Source of the DNA: Planctobacterium marinum | GTDB taxonomy: Bacteria > Pseudomonadota > Gammaproteobacteria > Enterobacterales > Alteromonadaceae | Direction: 5' to 3' | DNA length: 64,000 nt | NCBI RefSeq assembly: GCF_020687805.1 | Contig: NZ_JAJEWQ010000011.1 | Span: 23,853-87,852, forward strand | Part shown: one piece after another, positions 15,850 to 25,516 of the stretch | How the letters are laid out: each line of letters starts with the position of its first letter | Numbering within the stretch: position 1 is the stretch's first letter | Notes under the pieces: generated by a model | Told to the model about the DNA's origin: nothing | What the model saw: only the letters and a program-made list of their open reading frames with translations | Databases searched by the model: none | Made by a program: the position numbers and the translations under genes

Positions 15850-17274
15850 TCAGGTATTTTGTAACGCGACGGTATTTAACTCCTGTATGGCAATTGCGAT
15901 ATCAGCGTCTTCTGTTTGCCAGTTGCTCAATGCTGCGCGAATAATATGTTGTCCCTGCCATTGACCGGGGCTAAAGAATACCTTCCCACGGCGATTTATC
16001 TGATGCAGTATCTCGCTGCAACTGACCGATGCCAGGTGCTTCTCATCAGGTCGAAATAACACCACGTTCAGAGCGCAGGGATGAACCAACTGCCAATGGT
16101 TGCTGGCGTCCAGGTAATCAGCGAGAATCGCTGCCTGACGACAGTTTTTCTCCACCCAAAAGCGGATGCCGGCCTGACCATAGGCCTTGATTGTCATCCA
16201 GACGGGTAATGCCCGAAATCGTCTGGAATTCTCTATGCCCAGCGACATAAAGTCAGGGGTGGTTGTTGATTGCACCAGATACGGGGCTGCCACATGACAA
16301 CTTTCAACCAGCAAACGCTGATGGCGGGTAAAGAAAAAGCCGCAATCATAGGGAACGTTCAGCCACTTGTGCCCATCAAGGGTAATGGAGTCTGCCAGTT
16401 CCAGGCCGTCACTGAGGTGCTTTTTAGCCGGTATGAGGCGGGCAAAAATTCCAAACGCAGCGTCCACATGAAGCCAGGCTGCATGGGCCTGACAAAGTCC
16501 CGCTATGGTTTGTAAATCGTCGAAACTGGTGCCGGTTACTGTGGCTGCACTGCTGATCACAATTTTACTGCGCGCCTGACTGTTATTCAGTTGCCGCTCG
16601 AGGTCTTTCGGGTTCATGGCTTCCGAATCCGGCAGCGTTTTTATATAGCGAACATTATCCTGGCCGAATCCTGCCAGCCCCAGGGTTTTTATCATACTGG
16701 CATGAGGGCAGGCACTGAAAATCTCGACATCAAGGTGCTTCATACCCTGTTTTGCGATGTCAATCTGCTGTTGCTCTCCGGCATATTGTCGGGCGGTGAC
16801 AGCAGCCAGAAAGTTGGACGCAGTGGCACCTGTGGTGCACAGGCCGGTGAAACTATCGGGTAAATCAAACAGTGCCACTAGCCATTTAATGGCTTGCTGC
16901 TCCACCTGCGTGGCAATGGAGTCGCCACCCTTTGACACATTCTGATCCAGCATTGCAACCAACCAGTCAGCATAGGTAGCTACCGGGGTTGCTCCACCGG
17001 TGACAAACCCCCAGTATCGCGGACCACGACTGCCGGACATCTGAGGGATCAATTCAGACTCAACCAGTTTTGCCGTGACTTCTGAACCCAATCCTTGTTC
17101 CGGAAGTGCCGTTTCTGGTAAATGCGGCGTCAGATTGGCCACGGGAAAGTGCTCAATATTTTGCAGAAAATGCAGCGACTGTTGCGCAAAGTGGCTGATA
17201 AGCTCCTGCCACTCAGTGTTATTGGGTGAGCAGAAAGTGTTGTTGGGTGTATTGTTGAGCATGGTGTTGATCAT
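15850..17274 (-). CDS. PLP-dependent group II decarboxylase (aromatic-amino-acid decarboxylase family)
   Basis: The 474-residue enzyme belongs to the group II pyridoxal-phosphate decarboxylases (aromatic amino acid, histidine, glutamate and diaminobutyrate types). The cofactor Lys is K303 in LDGHKWLNVPYDCG, and D271 in HVDAAFG should contact the pyridine ring. The substrate-side segment GPRYWGFVTGGATP is also typical. Its true substrate cannot be read from the sequence. I choose the ATG at 17274, with CCGGAGG 9 bases before it, over a longer frame starting at 17340. It is divergent from a MocR-type regulator, which very likely controls it. A hairpin terminator follows at 15752-15798. Confidence 0.9.
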   Translation of the reverse strand: MINTMLNNTPNNTFCSPNNTEWQELISHFAQQSLHFLQNIEHFPVANLTPHLPETALPEQGLGSEVTAKLVESELIPQMSGSRGPRYWGFVTGGATPVATYADWLVAMLDQNVSKGGDSIATQVEQQAIKWLVALFDLPDSFTGLCTTGATASNFLAAVTARQYAGEQQQIDIAKQGMKHLDVEIFSACPHASMIKTLGLAGFGQDNVRYIKTLPDSEAMNPKDLERQLNNSQARSKIVISSAATVTGTSFDDLQTIAGLCQAHAAWLHVDAAFGIFARLIPAKKHLSDGLELADSITLDGHKWLNVPYDCGFFFTRHQRLLVESCHVAAPYLVQSTTTPDFMSLGIENSRRFRALPVWMTIKAYGQAGIRFWVEKNCRQAAILADYLDASNHWQLVHPCALNVVLFRPDEKHLASVSCSEILHQINRRGKVFFSPGQWQGQHIIRAALSNWQTEDADIAIAIQELNTVALQNT

Positions 17275-17298
17275 GGTTTTTTGCCTCCGGTTGACGAG

Positions 17299-17364
17299 TA
17301 CAGAGACTTTAAATGATTCAAAAATAGAGTACAGATACAAAAAATAACAAATAAAAGTATACAG
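17299..17364. promoter_or_regulatory. Three direct TACAGA repeats: candidate MocR operator
   Basis: TACAGA occurs at 17299-17304, 17330-17335 and 17359-17364, all in the same orientation and spaced 31 and 29 bases apart, near three helical turns. They fall in the shared promoter region between the decarboxylase and the MocR-type regulator. Regulators of this family usually bind direct repeats, so these are good operator candidates. Confidence 0.5.
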
Positions 17365-17420
17365 ATTGTGTTGTTAACGATAGTTTTTGTCTAACGCTTA
17401 GTCTGTCTGTAAACGGGAAT

Positions 17421-18818
17421 ATGATTCAGTATAAAACACTAGCCAATCAGCTGATGGCAGAAATAGACAGCGGCTCAATGGTTGCCGGGCAACGGTTGTT
17501 GTCAGTGCGGGATTTTAGCCGTCAGCAACAAGTGAGTATGACAACGGCACTGAACTGCTACAACTTTCTGGTGGAACGGGGTTATGCAAGCACGCGTCCA
17601 CGGGCAGGTTATTTTGCGCAAAAACCGGTTCTGAATCTCAGAACAATCCCACTACAACAGTTTTCGCCTGAGCCTCAGGTTGCCGCTCAGCCTCCTCTGA
17701 TTCACAGCCAACATCCGTTGGCGACAGCGCAGATGGCCGAATCTCTGCTGCCCCTGCAACAACTGGGCAATGCGGCCCGATCGGTTTTTAAACGAGCTCA
17801 TGCACAGGGATTACATTATGGCGACAGCAATGGTCACCCTTTTTTGCATCGGGCATTGGCCGCTCATTACGCCGAAGCTGGTTTTACCCTCAATGCCGGC
17901 AATATTGTCATCGGAAATGGTTGCTTAGACAGTGTCCGGCTGGCCCTTGAAGTTACCACACAACCTGAGGACGTAGTGGTGGTCGCGTCGCCGTGTTTTA
18001 ATGGTCTGCTGGATATTTTGCGTAGTATGAACAGACGAATTCTGGAAATTCCCAGTACGCGTCAGGGCATAGACTTAGTGTATCTGGAAGATATTATTCG
18101 CTCGGGCAGTGCCGCTGCACTGTTACTCACCGCCAACTTTCAGAATCCGCTGGGGCATCAGTTTAGCAATGCTCACAAAGCCGCAATTGCTGAACTGGCC
18201 AATCGCTATCAGTTTCCGGTGATTGAGGATGATGTCTACCAGGAATTGAGTTTTAACGGCGTGTTACCCCTACCAATTAAACATTGGGATACTGACGGCA
18301 ATGTGTTGTGGTGCAGTTCCTTCTCCAAAACACTGTGCGCCAGTTATCGGCTTGGCTGGTGTGAGCCGGGGCGATTTTATCCATTGTTTGCCGCCCGGCG
18401 GCGGGCAGAATCTATGGGGGTGAACATGCCACTACAAGCCATCCTGGCGGATTTTATTGCCAGTGGCAATTATCGAAAACACATCAGGAAATTGTTGCCT
18501 CTGCTGAGTCAGCAGGTACGTGATTACCGCCACTATTTGCTTACCAATACCCGGGACGATCTGGCGGTGTCTGAGCCTCAGGGGGGCATGGTGTTGTGGT
18601 GCCAGGTTCCCCGGTTGAACAGCGAGCAACTGGCGGCAGATTTAGATACTGAGCAGGTTGCCATCAGACCTGGCAATCTGTTTTCTTCTCGCCATTATTA
18701 TCATGATTATTTCCGCATAAATTGCGGTTGGCCACTTGATGACGAGCGAAAGCGCGAGCTGGATATATTGCTGCAAAAGATTGAAAGAAATCGCACTGGT
18801 GAGGTTGAAACAGCGTAA
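17421..18818 (+). CDS. MocR-type regulator (GntR HTH fused to aminotransferase domain)
   Basis: The 465-residue protein has an N-terminal GntR winged helix (about 1-70, LLSVRDFSRQQQVSMTTAL) and a class I aminotransferase-fold domain (about 110-460). The predicted PLP Lys is in SSFSKTLCASYRLGW, and NFQNPLG and IEDDVYQEL match fold-type I positions. MocR regulators use PLP or its amino-acid adduct as effector and often control the neighbouring PLP-related gene. Here that is the divergent decarboxylase 146 bases away, with direct repeats between them. The MocR N-terminus is full length and no frame damage is seen. Confidence 0.9.
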   Translation: MIQYKTLANQLMAEIDSGSMVAGQRLLSVRDFSRQQQVSMTTALNCYNFLVERGYASTRPRAGYFAQKPVLNLRTIPLQQFSPEPQVAAQPPLIHSQHPLATAQMAESLLPLQQLGNAARSVFKRAHAQGLHYGDSNGHPFLHRALAAHYAEAGFTLNAGNIVIGNGCLDSVRLALEVTTQPEDVVVVASPCFNGLLDILRSMNRRILEIPSTRQGIDLVYLEDIIRSGSAAALLLTANFQNPLGHQFSNAHKAAIAELANRYQFPVIEDDVYQELSFNGVLPLPIKHWDTDGNVLWCSSFSKTLCASYRLGWCEPGRFYPLFAARRRAESMGVNMPLQAILADFIASGNYRKHIRKLLPLLSQQVRDYRHYLLTNTRDDLAVSEPQGGMVLWCQVPRLNSEQLAADLDTEQVAIRPGNLFSSRHYYHDYFRINCGWPLDDERKRELDILLQKIERNRTGEVETA

Positions 18819-18844
18819 CAGCAGTGTCAGGGATTGAAAATGTA

Positions 18845-18865
18845 GCCCGGTGAACGGAGCCGGGC
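18845..18865. terminator. GC-rich hairpin between convergent genes
   Basis: GCCCGG and CCGGGC pair across a 9-base loop between the MocR-type gene and the convergent DUF6702 gene. It may act as a terminator for both, but it lacks a T-run. Confidence 0.4.
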
Positions 18866-18891
18866 CACTAAAATGACAATCAGCGTCAGCT

Positions 18892-19392
18892 TTAAGGAAA
18901 CTCTACTTCCAGCAGCTTACCGGATTCACGGAAGGTCAGGGTTTTCAGGCTTTTGTTGCCATTGATGTTACCTTCGATGTTTACCGTATTGATTTGCTCA
19001 GACCAGATATCCTGCAGGGCACTGTGTTTCACAGAGATTTTGTTTACCGAGTCTGGTAATGGATAATCCTGATAAACCCACAGGAATTTACCGTCAATTT
19101 CGTAGCCAACCTGATTCAGGGTAACCGTTTTTTCGTCCAGCACCAGCTGAAAGCGTTCAACTACGTAGTCGGCAAATGTTTGCTGGGTTTTGGGATTGCT
19201 CAGAATATCCGCGCTACCATCACCCATGACACTGACGGCGTGCTCAGCATCATGCAGGTAAAAACGATGCATCACTTCCAGATTTCTGCTGTTTTCGTTG
19301 AATAAAACCGTTGTAATTGCGGATTTAATCTGATGAGCGAAAGAGGGCGCCGTAAAGGCGCCCAGCATTAATAAGACGATAAGAATGCGCAT
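18892..19392 (-). CDS. DUF6702 family periplasmic protein
   Basis: The 166-residue protein has a signal peptide (cut after SFA at about 19) and a single domain of the DUF6702 type: HQIKSAITTVLFNENSRNLE, HRFYLHDAEHA, then a beta-rich C-terminal half ending KTLTFRESGKLLEVEF. Members often sit next to M1 peptidases in marine bacteria, as here, where it starts 16 bases after the peptidase gene on the same strand. The two are probably one operon. A role as an accessory to the peptidase is inference only. Confidence 0.8.
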   Translation of the reverse strand: MRILIVLLMLGAFTAPSFAHQIKSAITTVLFNENSRNLEVMHRFYLHDAEHAVSVMGDGSADILSNPKTQQTFADYVVERFQLVLDEKTVTLNQVGYEIDGKFLWVYQDYPLPDSVNKISVKHSALQDIWSEQINTVNIEGNINGNKSLKTLTFRESGKLLEVEFP

Positions 19393-19408
19393 TGCTTAGT
19401 GCAACTCC

Positions 19409-21865
19409 TCATTGCTCGTCTTTGTTGTCTTCGTCATCGTCTGTCTTCAGCTCGGTTTTGATATCCTGCATGATATCGCGACGGGCGTTACCGGTGCGTG
19501 CCTTGGCTTTGTAGGCTTCGATACGCGATTCGATGATCTTACGCGGGTAATGGTTATTGGTGACATCCACATCGGCAGTTTCCCAGCGCGGATCGACTTC
19601 AACACTTACCAGTTCTTTGTCTTTTGGTGTCACCAGCAGTTTCTCAACATGCTTAGGACTGCGACGCCAGATTTCAGCAGGGTAGTAATGGCGCTCTTTG
19701 CTGCCATCCGCAAAGGTGGCTTCAATGATGATAGGCATAACCAGGCCACCGATGTTGCTGAATTCCATAACATAGTAATTCTGATCTTCGCTGACGGCGC
19801 GCTCAAATGCAGTGCGCTCCCAGTCTTCCAGTCCATCCAGGAATTTCTTGTAGGCATTGCGTTCTTTGTTGGTAACGGTCCAGCGGTCATTTTCATCATA
19901 GAAGTCACGTACATCCGGGTTGCGTTCTACCCAGGTTTTGCCTTCCTGCATGTTGCGCTCTACGGTTACCGGCATTGGCTTGTCTGACTCTTCCTGGCGA
20001 TCGCGATCAAAATCGATATCCGGATCTTCGGTGTCGATGCGCAGTTTAGAGACTTTATCGATAGAGATATCTACGTGGTCTGTGCTGTAAAACCAGCCGC
20101 GCCAGAACCAGTCCAGATCAACCCCGCTGGCTTCTTCTAAAGTGCGGAAAAAATCGGAAGGGGTAGGACGCTTGAACTTCCAGCGCTGCGCGTATTCGCG
20201 CAAAGCGAAGTCAAACAATTCACGGCCCAAAATGGTTTCCCGCAGAATTTTATAGGCGGCAGCAGGTTTTGTGTAGGCGTTAGGACCAAACTTAAGGATG
20301 CTGTCTGATTGCGTCATGATCGGTACCTGCACCGAACTTTTCATATAGCCGGTAATATCTCTGGGTTCAACACCCCAAGGAATATCCGGATCCCATTCCT
20401 GGCCGGCAACCCCGTCGAGGAAGCTGTTAATACCTTCATCCATCCAGGTCCACTGACGCTCGTCGCTGTTGACCACCATCGGGAAGTAAATGTGACCGAT
20501 TTCGTGAATTACTACGCCAATCAAAAAGCGCTTTTCAGCGAGGGTATAGGTACGGGAACCATCATCCTGCAACGTCGTACGTGGACCATTGAAGGTGATC
20601 ATGGGGTATTCCATGCCACCTACAGGACCATTTACCGACTGTGCAGTAGGGTAAGGATAATCAAAAGAAAAGCGCGAGTAGACTTCCATGGTGTGTACTA
20701 CCGATTCTGTGGAGTACTTTTTCCACAGATCGCCACCTTCTTTAGGATAGAATGACATGGCCATGACGAAAGGCTGCTCTTCGCCGCCCTGCTCATAACC
20801 TTTAGCGTCCCACATAAATTTACGCGAGGTAGCCCAGGCAAAATCTCTGACGTTTTCGGCTTTAAAGCGCCATGTTTTGCTGTCATCAGTGCCTGCTTTT
20901 TCGTTTTCAAGTGCTTCTTCGGCGGTAACTACAAATACCGGGCGCTCAGCGCTTTCAGCTTCCTTCAGACGCTCTCTTTGTTCTTTCGTCAATACGTCCT
21001 TCGGGTTTTGCAGTACACCGGTAGACGAGACTATGTGGTCGGCAGGCACGGTCATCTCGACTTCGTAATCACCAAATTCCAGGGTGAACTCGCCGCGACC
21101 CAGAAACTCTTTGTTGGTCCAGGCTTCGTAGTCGGTGTAGGCGGCTAAGCGCGGGAACCACTGGGCAAACAGGAAGATGTCGTTACCACCTTCGCGCTCA
21201 TCATCCGGGAAGTGCTCGTAGCCAGAACGGGCTGATACGGCGTTTTCTTCCAGAACATTAAAGGCAAAGTTCAATGAAAACGCAGTGCTTTGGCCTGGCT
21301 TTAACGGCTGATTCAAATCCACCCGCATCAGTGTGCCAACAATGGTGTGCTTCAGCGGGTTGCCGTTGCCATCTTTAACATTGCTGATATCAAAACCCAG
21401 TGGCGTGTCAGCGAATGCCTGCTCCTGACGCAGGAAGTCCAGAGTCATTTTCGCTGGTGCTGAATCCGTAGCTGAGTTGGTTACCGGGCCACGGGTGCCC
21501 ATGCCACCGAAAGTCTGTGTCATACGGGCCATGGAATCGTCTTTAAAACGGTTCTGATCCAGATAAACCCACAGGTATTTCAGCGTATCAGGTGAATTGT
21601 TGGTATAGACAATGTCTTCGGTGGCCGTAACCCGACGCTTGTCCTCGTCCAGCGATGCGCTGATTTTATAATCGACTTTTTGCTGCCAATATTGATGGCC
21701 CGGCTCACCGGCGGCATTACGGTATACATTGGGTGTCGGTAACGATTCGTCCAGTTGTCTGAACTTGTCTTCAAAGTCACCTTTTGTTTGTTTGATGGCT
21801 GCGTGGGCAGCACTGAAACTTAGCATCATCGACGAAGCGATGACGAGCAGAGTGCGTCTGTTCAT
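19409..21865 (-). CDS. Periplasmic M1 family zinc metallopeptidase
   Basis: The 818-residue enzyme belongs to the M1 (gluzincin) aminopeptidases. The zinc motif is HEIGH at 454-458, followed after 18 residues by the third ligand E477 in WMDEGIN. The substrate loop usually written GAMEN appears as GGMEY. A signal peptide precedes AIKQT (cut after AHA). I choose the ATG at 21865, which has AGGA 8 bases before it and gives a clean signal peptide; the frame runs a further 68 codons upstream without support. It should trim peptides outside the cytoplasm. The DUF6702 gene follows by 16 bases. Confidence 0.9.
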   Translation of the reverse strand: MNRRTLLVIASSMMLSFSAAHAAIKQTKGDFEDKFRQLDESLPTPNVYRNAAGEPGHQYWQQKVDYKISASLDEDKRRVTATEDIVYTNNSPDTLKYLWVYLDQNRFKDDSMARMTQTFGGMGTRGPVTNSATDSAPAKMTLDFLRQEQAFADTPLGFDISNVKDGNGNPLKHTIVGTLMRVDLNQPLKPGQSTAFSLNFAFNVLEENAVSARSGYEHFPDDEREGGNDIFLFAQWFPRLAAYTDYEAWTNKEFLGRGEFTLEFGDYEVEMTVPADHIVSSTGVLQNPKDVLTKEQRERLKEAESAERPVFVVTAEEALENEKAGTDDSKTWRFKAENVRDFAWATSRKFMWDAKGYEQGGEEQPFVMAMSFYPKEGGDLWKKYSTESVVHTMEVYSRFSFDYPYPTAQSVNGPVGGMEYPMITFNGPRTTLQDDGSRTYTLAEKRFLIGVVIHEIGHIYFPMVVNSDERQWTWMDEGINSFLDGVAGQEWDPDIPWGVEPRDITGYMKSSVQVPIMTQSDSILKFGPNAYTKPAAAYKILRETILGRELFDFALREYAQRWKFKRPTPSDFFRTLEEASGVDLDWFWRGWFYSTDHVDISIDKVSKLRIDTEDPDIDFDRDRQEESDKPMPVTVERNMQEGKTWVERNPDVRDFYDENDRWTVTNKERNAYKKFLDGLEDWERTAFERAVSEDQNYYVMEFSNIGGLVMPIIIEATFADGSKERHYYPAEIWRRSPKHVEKLLVTPKDKELVSVEVDPRWETADVDVTNNHYPRKIIESRIEAYKAKARTGNARRDIMQDIKTELKTDDDEDNKDEQ

Positions 21866-22119
21866 TAGATGTTCCTGGCGGGTTCTTGTCGTTAGTTTAT
21901 TTATCGCTGTTAGGTTATAACATAAGTGGCTCGCCATTGTCATCGTACCTGCGCAGATAAGCGGGGCGGATAGCGCCAGAGAAACTTGCCAGTTACATTT
22001 CTCTGTATTTTTCAAATTAAGCATCGCTAATAACCAAATAGCCTTGTACAAAAGCGGGTTTTTTGCCAATCTCGCGGGTTCGATAATTTCTTTAATTTTC
22101 CGGATTCAAAGAGAGCGAT

Positions 22120-23226
22120 ATGGCGGAGTTTCAGTGGCAAAGAGCCGTAATTAAAATAGGTAGTGCATTAATCGCACCTGATGGTCAGCGTTGTAGTGCT
22201 CAGTATCTGTTAGCAATCGCTAAATTTATCACTGAAAGTCGACTTCAGGGTAAAGAAGTGGTGCTGGTATCATCCGGTAGTGTCGCCGCCGGGCGCAGCC
22301 AGGTGCCGGTGACTCATCTGCCCACGATTGCGGAAAAGCAGGCTATGGCGGCCATTGGGCAGTCGCAGATGATGGCTAACTGGGCGCGCTTTTTTGATTT
22401 TCCCTGTGCTCAGATTTTGCTGACTTATGACGATCTGCGGGATCGCACCCGGTATGTTAATATCAAAAACACCCTTCGGGAATTGTTAAAACATCAGGCT
22501 CTGCCCATAGTGAACGAGAACGACAGTGTCGCTGTCAATGAAATTAAAGTGGGAGACAATGACAACCTGGCGGCCTATACCGCACTGGTGGCTCAGGCCG
22601 ATACCCTGATAGTCTGTTCTGACATTGATGGTCTTTTTGACGCGGATCCACGTAAGAACCCACAAGCCAAACTGATCCCGGAAGTGCTGGCTATTACTCC
22701 GGAGATCCACGCGCTGGCTGGTGGCGCAGGCAGCAAAGTAGGCACCGGTGGCATGGTGACCAAATTGCAGGCGGCTGAGAAGTGTGCTCAAAGTGGTATT
22801 CAGACCTTGATTGTCAACGGACGAAAAACAGAGGTATTCGACGCATTGCTCAAAGGGCAATGCCCAGGCACCTTGTTTCGGGCGGGCGCATCCCCTGAAG
22901 GCGCGCGGGCACAATGGTTGCGCCACACCTTATCGACAAAAGGTGATATCGAAGTGGATGCCGGTGCGGCGAATGCACTGTTGCATAAAGGGGCATCCCT
23001 GTTACCGTCAGGCATTATCTCTGTGGCGGGCAAGTTTAGCTCAGGCGAAGCGGTGCAGGTAACACATAACGGAAAGCCCATCGCCAAAGGGTTGGCGCTA
23101 TACAGTGCGGACGATTTGAGGCTGATAGCCGGGCAAAAGAGTCAACAAATTGAAGCCATTTTAGGCTATACACTGAATGAAGCGGCGATCCATCGCGATG
23201 ATTTAATTCTTTCACGTAACAACTAA
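22120..23226 (+). CDS. proB: Glutamate 5-kinase
   Basis: This enzyme phosphorylates glutamate to gamma-glutamyl phosphate, the first step of proline synthesis. The 368-residue length fits the long form with an amino-acid kinase domain (about 1-255) and a C-terminal PUA domain (about 275-355). Kinase motifs include VIKIGSALI, VSSGSVAAG, NENDSVAVNEIKVGDNDNLA and GTGGMVTKLQAA. It is followed 12 bases later by proA, so the two form an operon. AGAG lies ahead of the ATG. Feedback by proline is known for the family; nothing in the sequence contradicts it. Confidence 0.97.
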   Translation: MAEFQWQRAVIKIGSALIAPDGQRCSAQYLLAIAKFITESRLQGKEVVLVSSGSVAAGRSQVPVTHLPTIAEKQAMAAIGQSQMMANWARFFDFPCAQILLTYDDLRDRTRYVNIKNTLRELLKHQALPIVNENDSVAVNEIKVGDNDNLAAYTALVAQADTLIVCSDIDGLFDADPRKNPQAKLIPEVLAITPEIHALAGGAGSKVGTGGMVTKLQAAEKCAQSGIQTLIVNGRKTEVFDALLKGQCPGTLFRAGASPEGARAQWLRHTLSTKGDIEVDAGAANALLHKGASLLPSGIISVAGKFSSGEAVQVTHNGKPIAKGLALYSADDLRLIAGQKSQQIEAILGYTLNEAAIHRDDLILSRNN

Positions 23227-23238
23227 TTCAGGTGAAAC

Positions 23239-24489
23239 ATGACATTTTCTGTATCTGAGGCTGCGAAAGCGGCAAAACTGGCAGCCAGAAGCACTGCCAA
23301 ATTAACCGATAAACAAAAAGCCGCCGCGTTACATGCTATAGCAGCGCAAATTCTTAGCAGTGAAGACGCGATAATAAAAGCTAACAAACTGGACCTGGAG
23401 CAAGGTGAAGCCAATGGCCTGAGTGCAGCGATGCTGGATCGCCTGGCGCTGGATTCGTCGCGTCTGCAAAACATCGCCAATGCGGTAAAAGATATTGCCG
23501 ACCAGCCCGACCCGGTGGGCAGTACCAGTGGCTCTCATAAATTACCGTCGGGCATTGAAGTCAGTAAAATGCGTATTCCACTGGGGGTGATCGCCATGGT
23601 GTATGAATCCCGTCCAAACGTGACCATTGATGCTGCTGCCTTGTGCTTTAAAGCCGGAAATGCGGTTATTTTACGCGGTGGTAAAGAGGCGCTGAATTCT
23701 AATCTGGCATTAGCTGCCTGTATCCATCAGGCCTTTGCTGAGCAGGGTATTGATGCCGCGGCGGTGACGGTGATACCGGATCCGGACAGAGCCATTATGA
23801 GTGAGTTGCTGACCTTAAGCGACGACATTGATCTGGTGATCCCTCGTGGTGGTGAAGGCCTGATACGCTTTGTTACCGACAATAGTCGTATTCCCGTGAT
23901 TCAGCATTTTAAAGGGGTATGTCACCTTTATGTGGATGTTGCTGCTGATTTGCACAAAGCCATTAGCATTCTGGAAAATGGTAAGACCCAACGCACCGGT
24001 GTCTGTAATGCCCTGGAAACTTTGCTGGTACACAAGGATATCGCCAGTGAGTTCATGCCACAGGTAGCGACTTTGTTTAAACAGCACGGTGTGACAGTGC
24101 ACGCCTGTCCAGCTTCGATGGCATATTTTGCAGAGGCAACTGCCGCCACGGAGGAAGACTGGCACGCTGAATACCTGGCGCTGGAAATAGCGGTGAAGAT
24201 TGTCGATGATTTTGACGGCGCGGTGGAGCATATCGCCAACTATGGCTCTGGTCATACCGAAGTTATCGTGACTCAGGATATCAGTACTGCAAAGCGCTTT
24301 ACCCGTGAAATTAATTCATCGGTGGTGATGGTAAATGCTTCTTCGCGTTTTTCTGACGGAGGAGAACTGGGGCTTGGCGCAGAAATTGGCATATCCACCA
24401 GTAAACTTCACGCTTACGGACCTATGGGGGCTGAATCCCTGACCACAGAAAAGTTTGTGGTTATGGGAGACGGGGAAATTCGCTCCTGA
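23239..24489 (+). CDS. proA: Gamma-glutamyl phosphate reductase
   Basis: This NADPH-dependent enzyme converts gamma-glutamyl phosphate to glutamate semialdehyde, the second step of proline synthesis. The 416-residue protein has the aldehyde dehydrogenase-like fold. The catalytic Cys lies in KTQRTGVCNALETLLVHK, and the cofactor segment reads VIPRGGEGLI. The C-terminal SSRFSDGGELGLGAEIGIST is family-typical. It follows proB by 12 bases and likely shares its message. The unstable product of ProB is thought to pass directly to ProA, which fits the coupling. Confidence 0.97.
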   Translation: MTFSVSEAAKAAKLAARSTAKLTDKQKAAALHAIAAQILSSEDAIIKANKLDLEQGEANGLSAAMLDRLALDSSRLQNIANAVKDIADQPDPVGSTSGSHKLPSGIEVSKMRIPLGVIAMVYESRPNVTIDAAALCFKAGNAVILRGGKEALNSNLALAACIHQAFAEQGIDAAAVTVIPDPDRAIMSELLTLSDDIDLVIPRGGEGLIRFVTDNSRIPVIQHFKGVCHLYVDVAADLHKAISILENGKTQRTGVCNALETLLVHKDIASEFMPQVATLFKQHGVTVHACPASMAYFAEATAATEEDWHAEYLALEIAVKIVDDFDGAVEHIANYGSGHTEVIVTQDISTAKRFTREINSSVVMVNASSRFSDGGELGLGAEIGISTSKLHAYGPMGAESLTTEKFVVMGDGEIRS

Positions 24490-24553
24490 CCATTTTTTGC
24501 CTGTGACACTGTAGATTCAAATAATACAGTTCTGTTTTGCAAGGAAACTGCAA

Positions 24554-25480
24554 ATGTCTAATGGATTATTGTTTTGTTTGTGTGCCCTGATTTGGGGCAC
24601 CACCTGGTACGCTATTACCTTCCAGCATTCTGAAATGGCGCTGATCTATTCGGTGGGGATACGCTTTTTTCTGGCCGCCTTAATGCTGGGGCTTTGGTGT
24701 TTGTGGCACCGGTTGTCTTTGCGCTTTGGCTGGCAGGCTCACTTAAAAATGTTGGCGGTGGGGTTTAGTTTATACACCCTGGACTATGTGTTTTTGTATC
24801 TGGCACAACAATATATTGTCAGTGCTTTGTTGGCAGTGCTGAGCGCCAGCGTGGTGTATTTTACCGTGTTTTTACGCCGTGTTATGTTGGGCAAGGCAAT
24901 ACGCAGCGAAGTTCTGATCGGAGCTGGCATCAGTGTGATTGGCTTGTATTTGTTGTTTGCGCCGCAACTCAGTGGCGTCAATACTGGCACGGCATTGCAG
25001 ACCGGATTGATTTTGGCGGCCATATCCTTTTTCTTTGCGGCGGTCGGTAATGTGATTTCTGAAAATGCCTTGTCGGAAGATGTGCCCGTGGTGCAGTTTA
25101 ATTTTGGTGCCATGAGTTACAGTCTGATATTTACCTTCGGTTACGGTTTTTTCAGCAACGCGCCATTTGTACTGCCAACTTCAGCGGATTACTGGGTTTC
25201 GCTGCTGTATCTGGCTTTGTTTGGTTCCGTACTGGCGTTTGGTGCTTACATGAAACTGGTGAAGCATCTTGGCGCGGATAAATCGTCAAATGTGATATTA
25301 GTTTATCCAGTGGTTGCACTGCTGGTATCCACCTTATTTGAAGGTTATCAATGGACCCTTTTGGGGTTGGTGGGTGTGCTGGCTATTATGCTGGGCAATG
25401 CCATTGCCATGGATAAAATAACCCTGCATGGGCTTGTGCGCTCCTGGCGCACCTTAAAATTATCCATGGCAAGAAAGTAA
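24554..25480 (+). CDS. EamA/DMT family transporter
   Basis: The 308-residue inner-membrane protein has about ten helices in two EamA repeats, typical of the drug/metabolite transporter superfamily. The first opens with ALIWGTTWYAI and the second includes LALFGSVLAFGAYMKLVKHLG. The substrate is unknown. It starts 64 bases after proA on the same strand and has its own AAGGAA site, so it may be read with the proline genes or separately. It ends against the convergent chemoreceptor gene with a hairpin between. Confidence 0.88.
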   Translation: MSNGLLFCLCALIWGTTWYAITFQHSEMALIYSVGIRFFLAALMLGLWCLWHRLSLRFGWQAHLKMLAVGFSLYTLDYVFLYLAQQYIVSALLAVLSASVVYFTVFLRRVMLGKAIRSEVLIGAGISVIGLYLLFAPQLSGVNTGTALQTGLILAAISFFFAAVGNVISENALSEDVPVVQFNFGAMSYSLIFTFGYGFFSNAPFVLPTSADYWVSLLYLALFGSVLAFGAYMKLVKHLGADKSSNVILVYPVVALLVSTLFEGYQWTLLGLVGVLAIMLGNAIAMDKITLHGLVRSWRTLKLSMARK

Positions 25481-25492
25481 CAGTGTACAGCG

Positions 25493-25515
25493 GGCTTCGT
25501 TTCAGAAACGAGGCC
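25493..25515. terminator. Hairpin between convergent transporter and chemoreceptor genes
   Basis: GGCTTCGTTT and AAACGAGGCC form a 10-bp stem with one mismatch and a 3-base loop in the 36-base gap between two convergent genes. It probably stops transcription from both sides. Confidence 0.5.
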
Positions 25516-25516
25516 G

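Noticed and set aside
15687..15944. Plus-strand frame of 85 codons between the DUF3014 and decarboxylase genes
   Set aside because: It overlaps the decarboxylase end and the terminator hairpin, has no family features and no good ribosome binding site.
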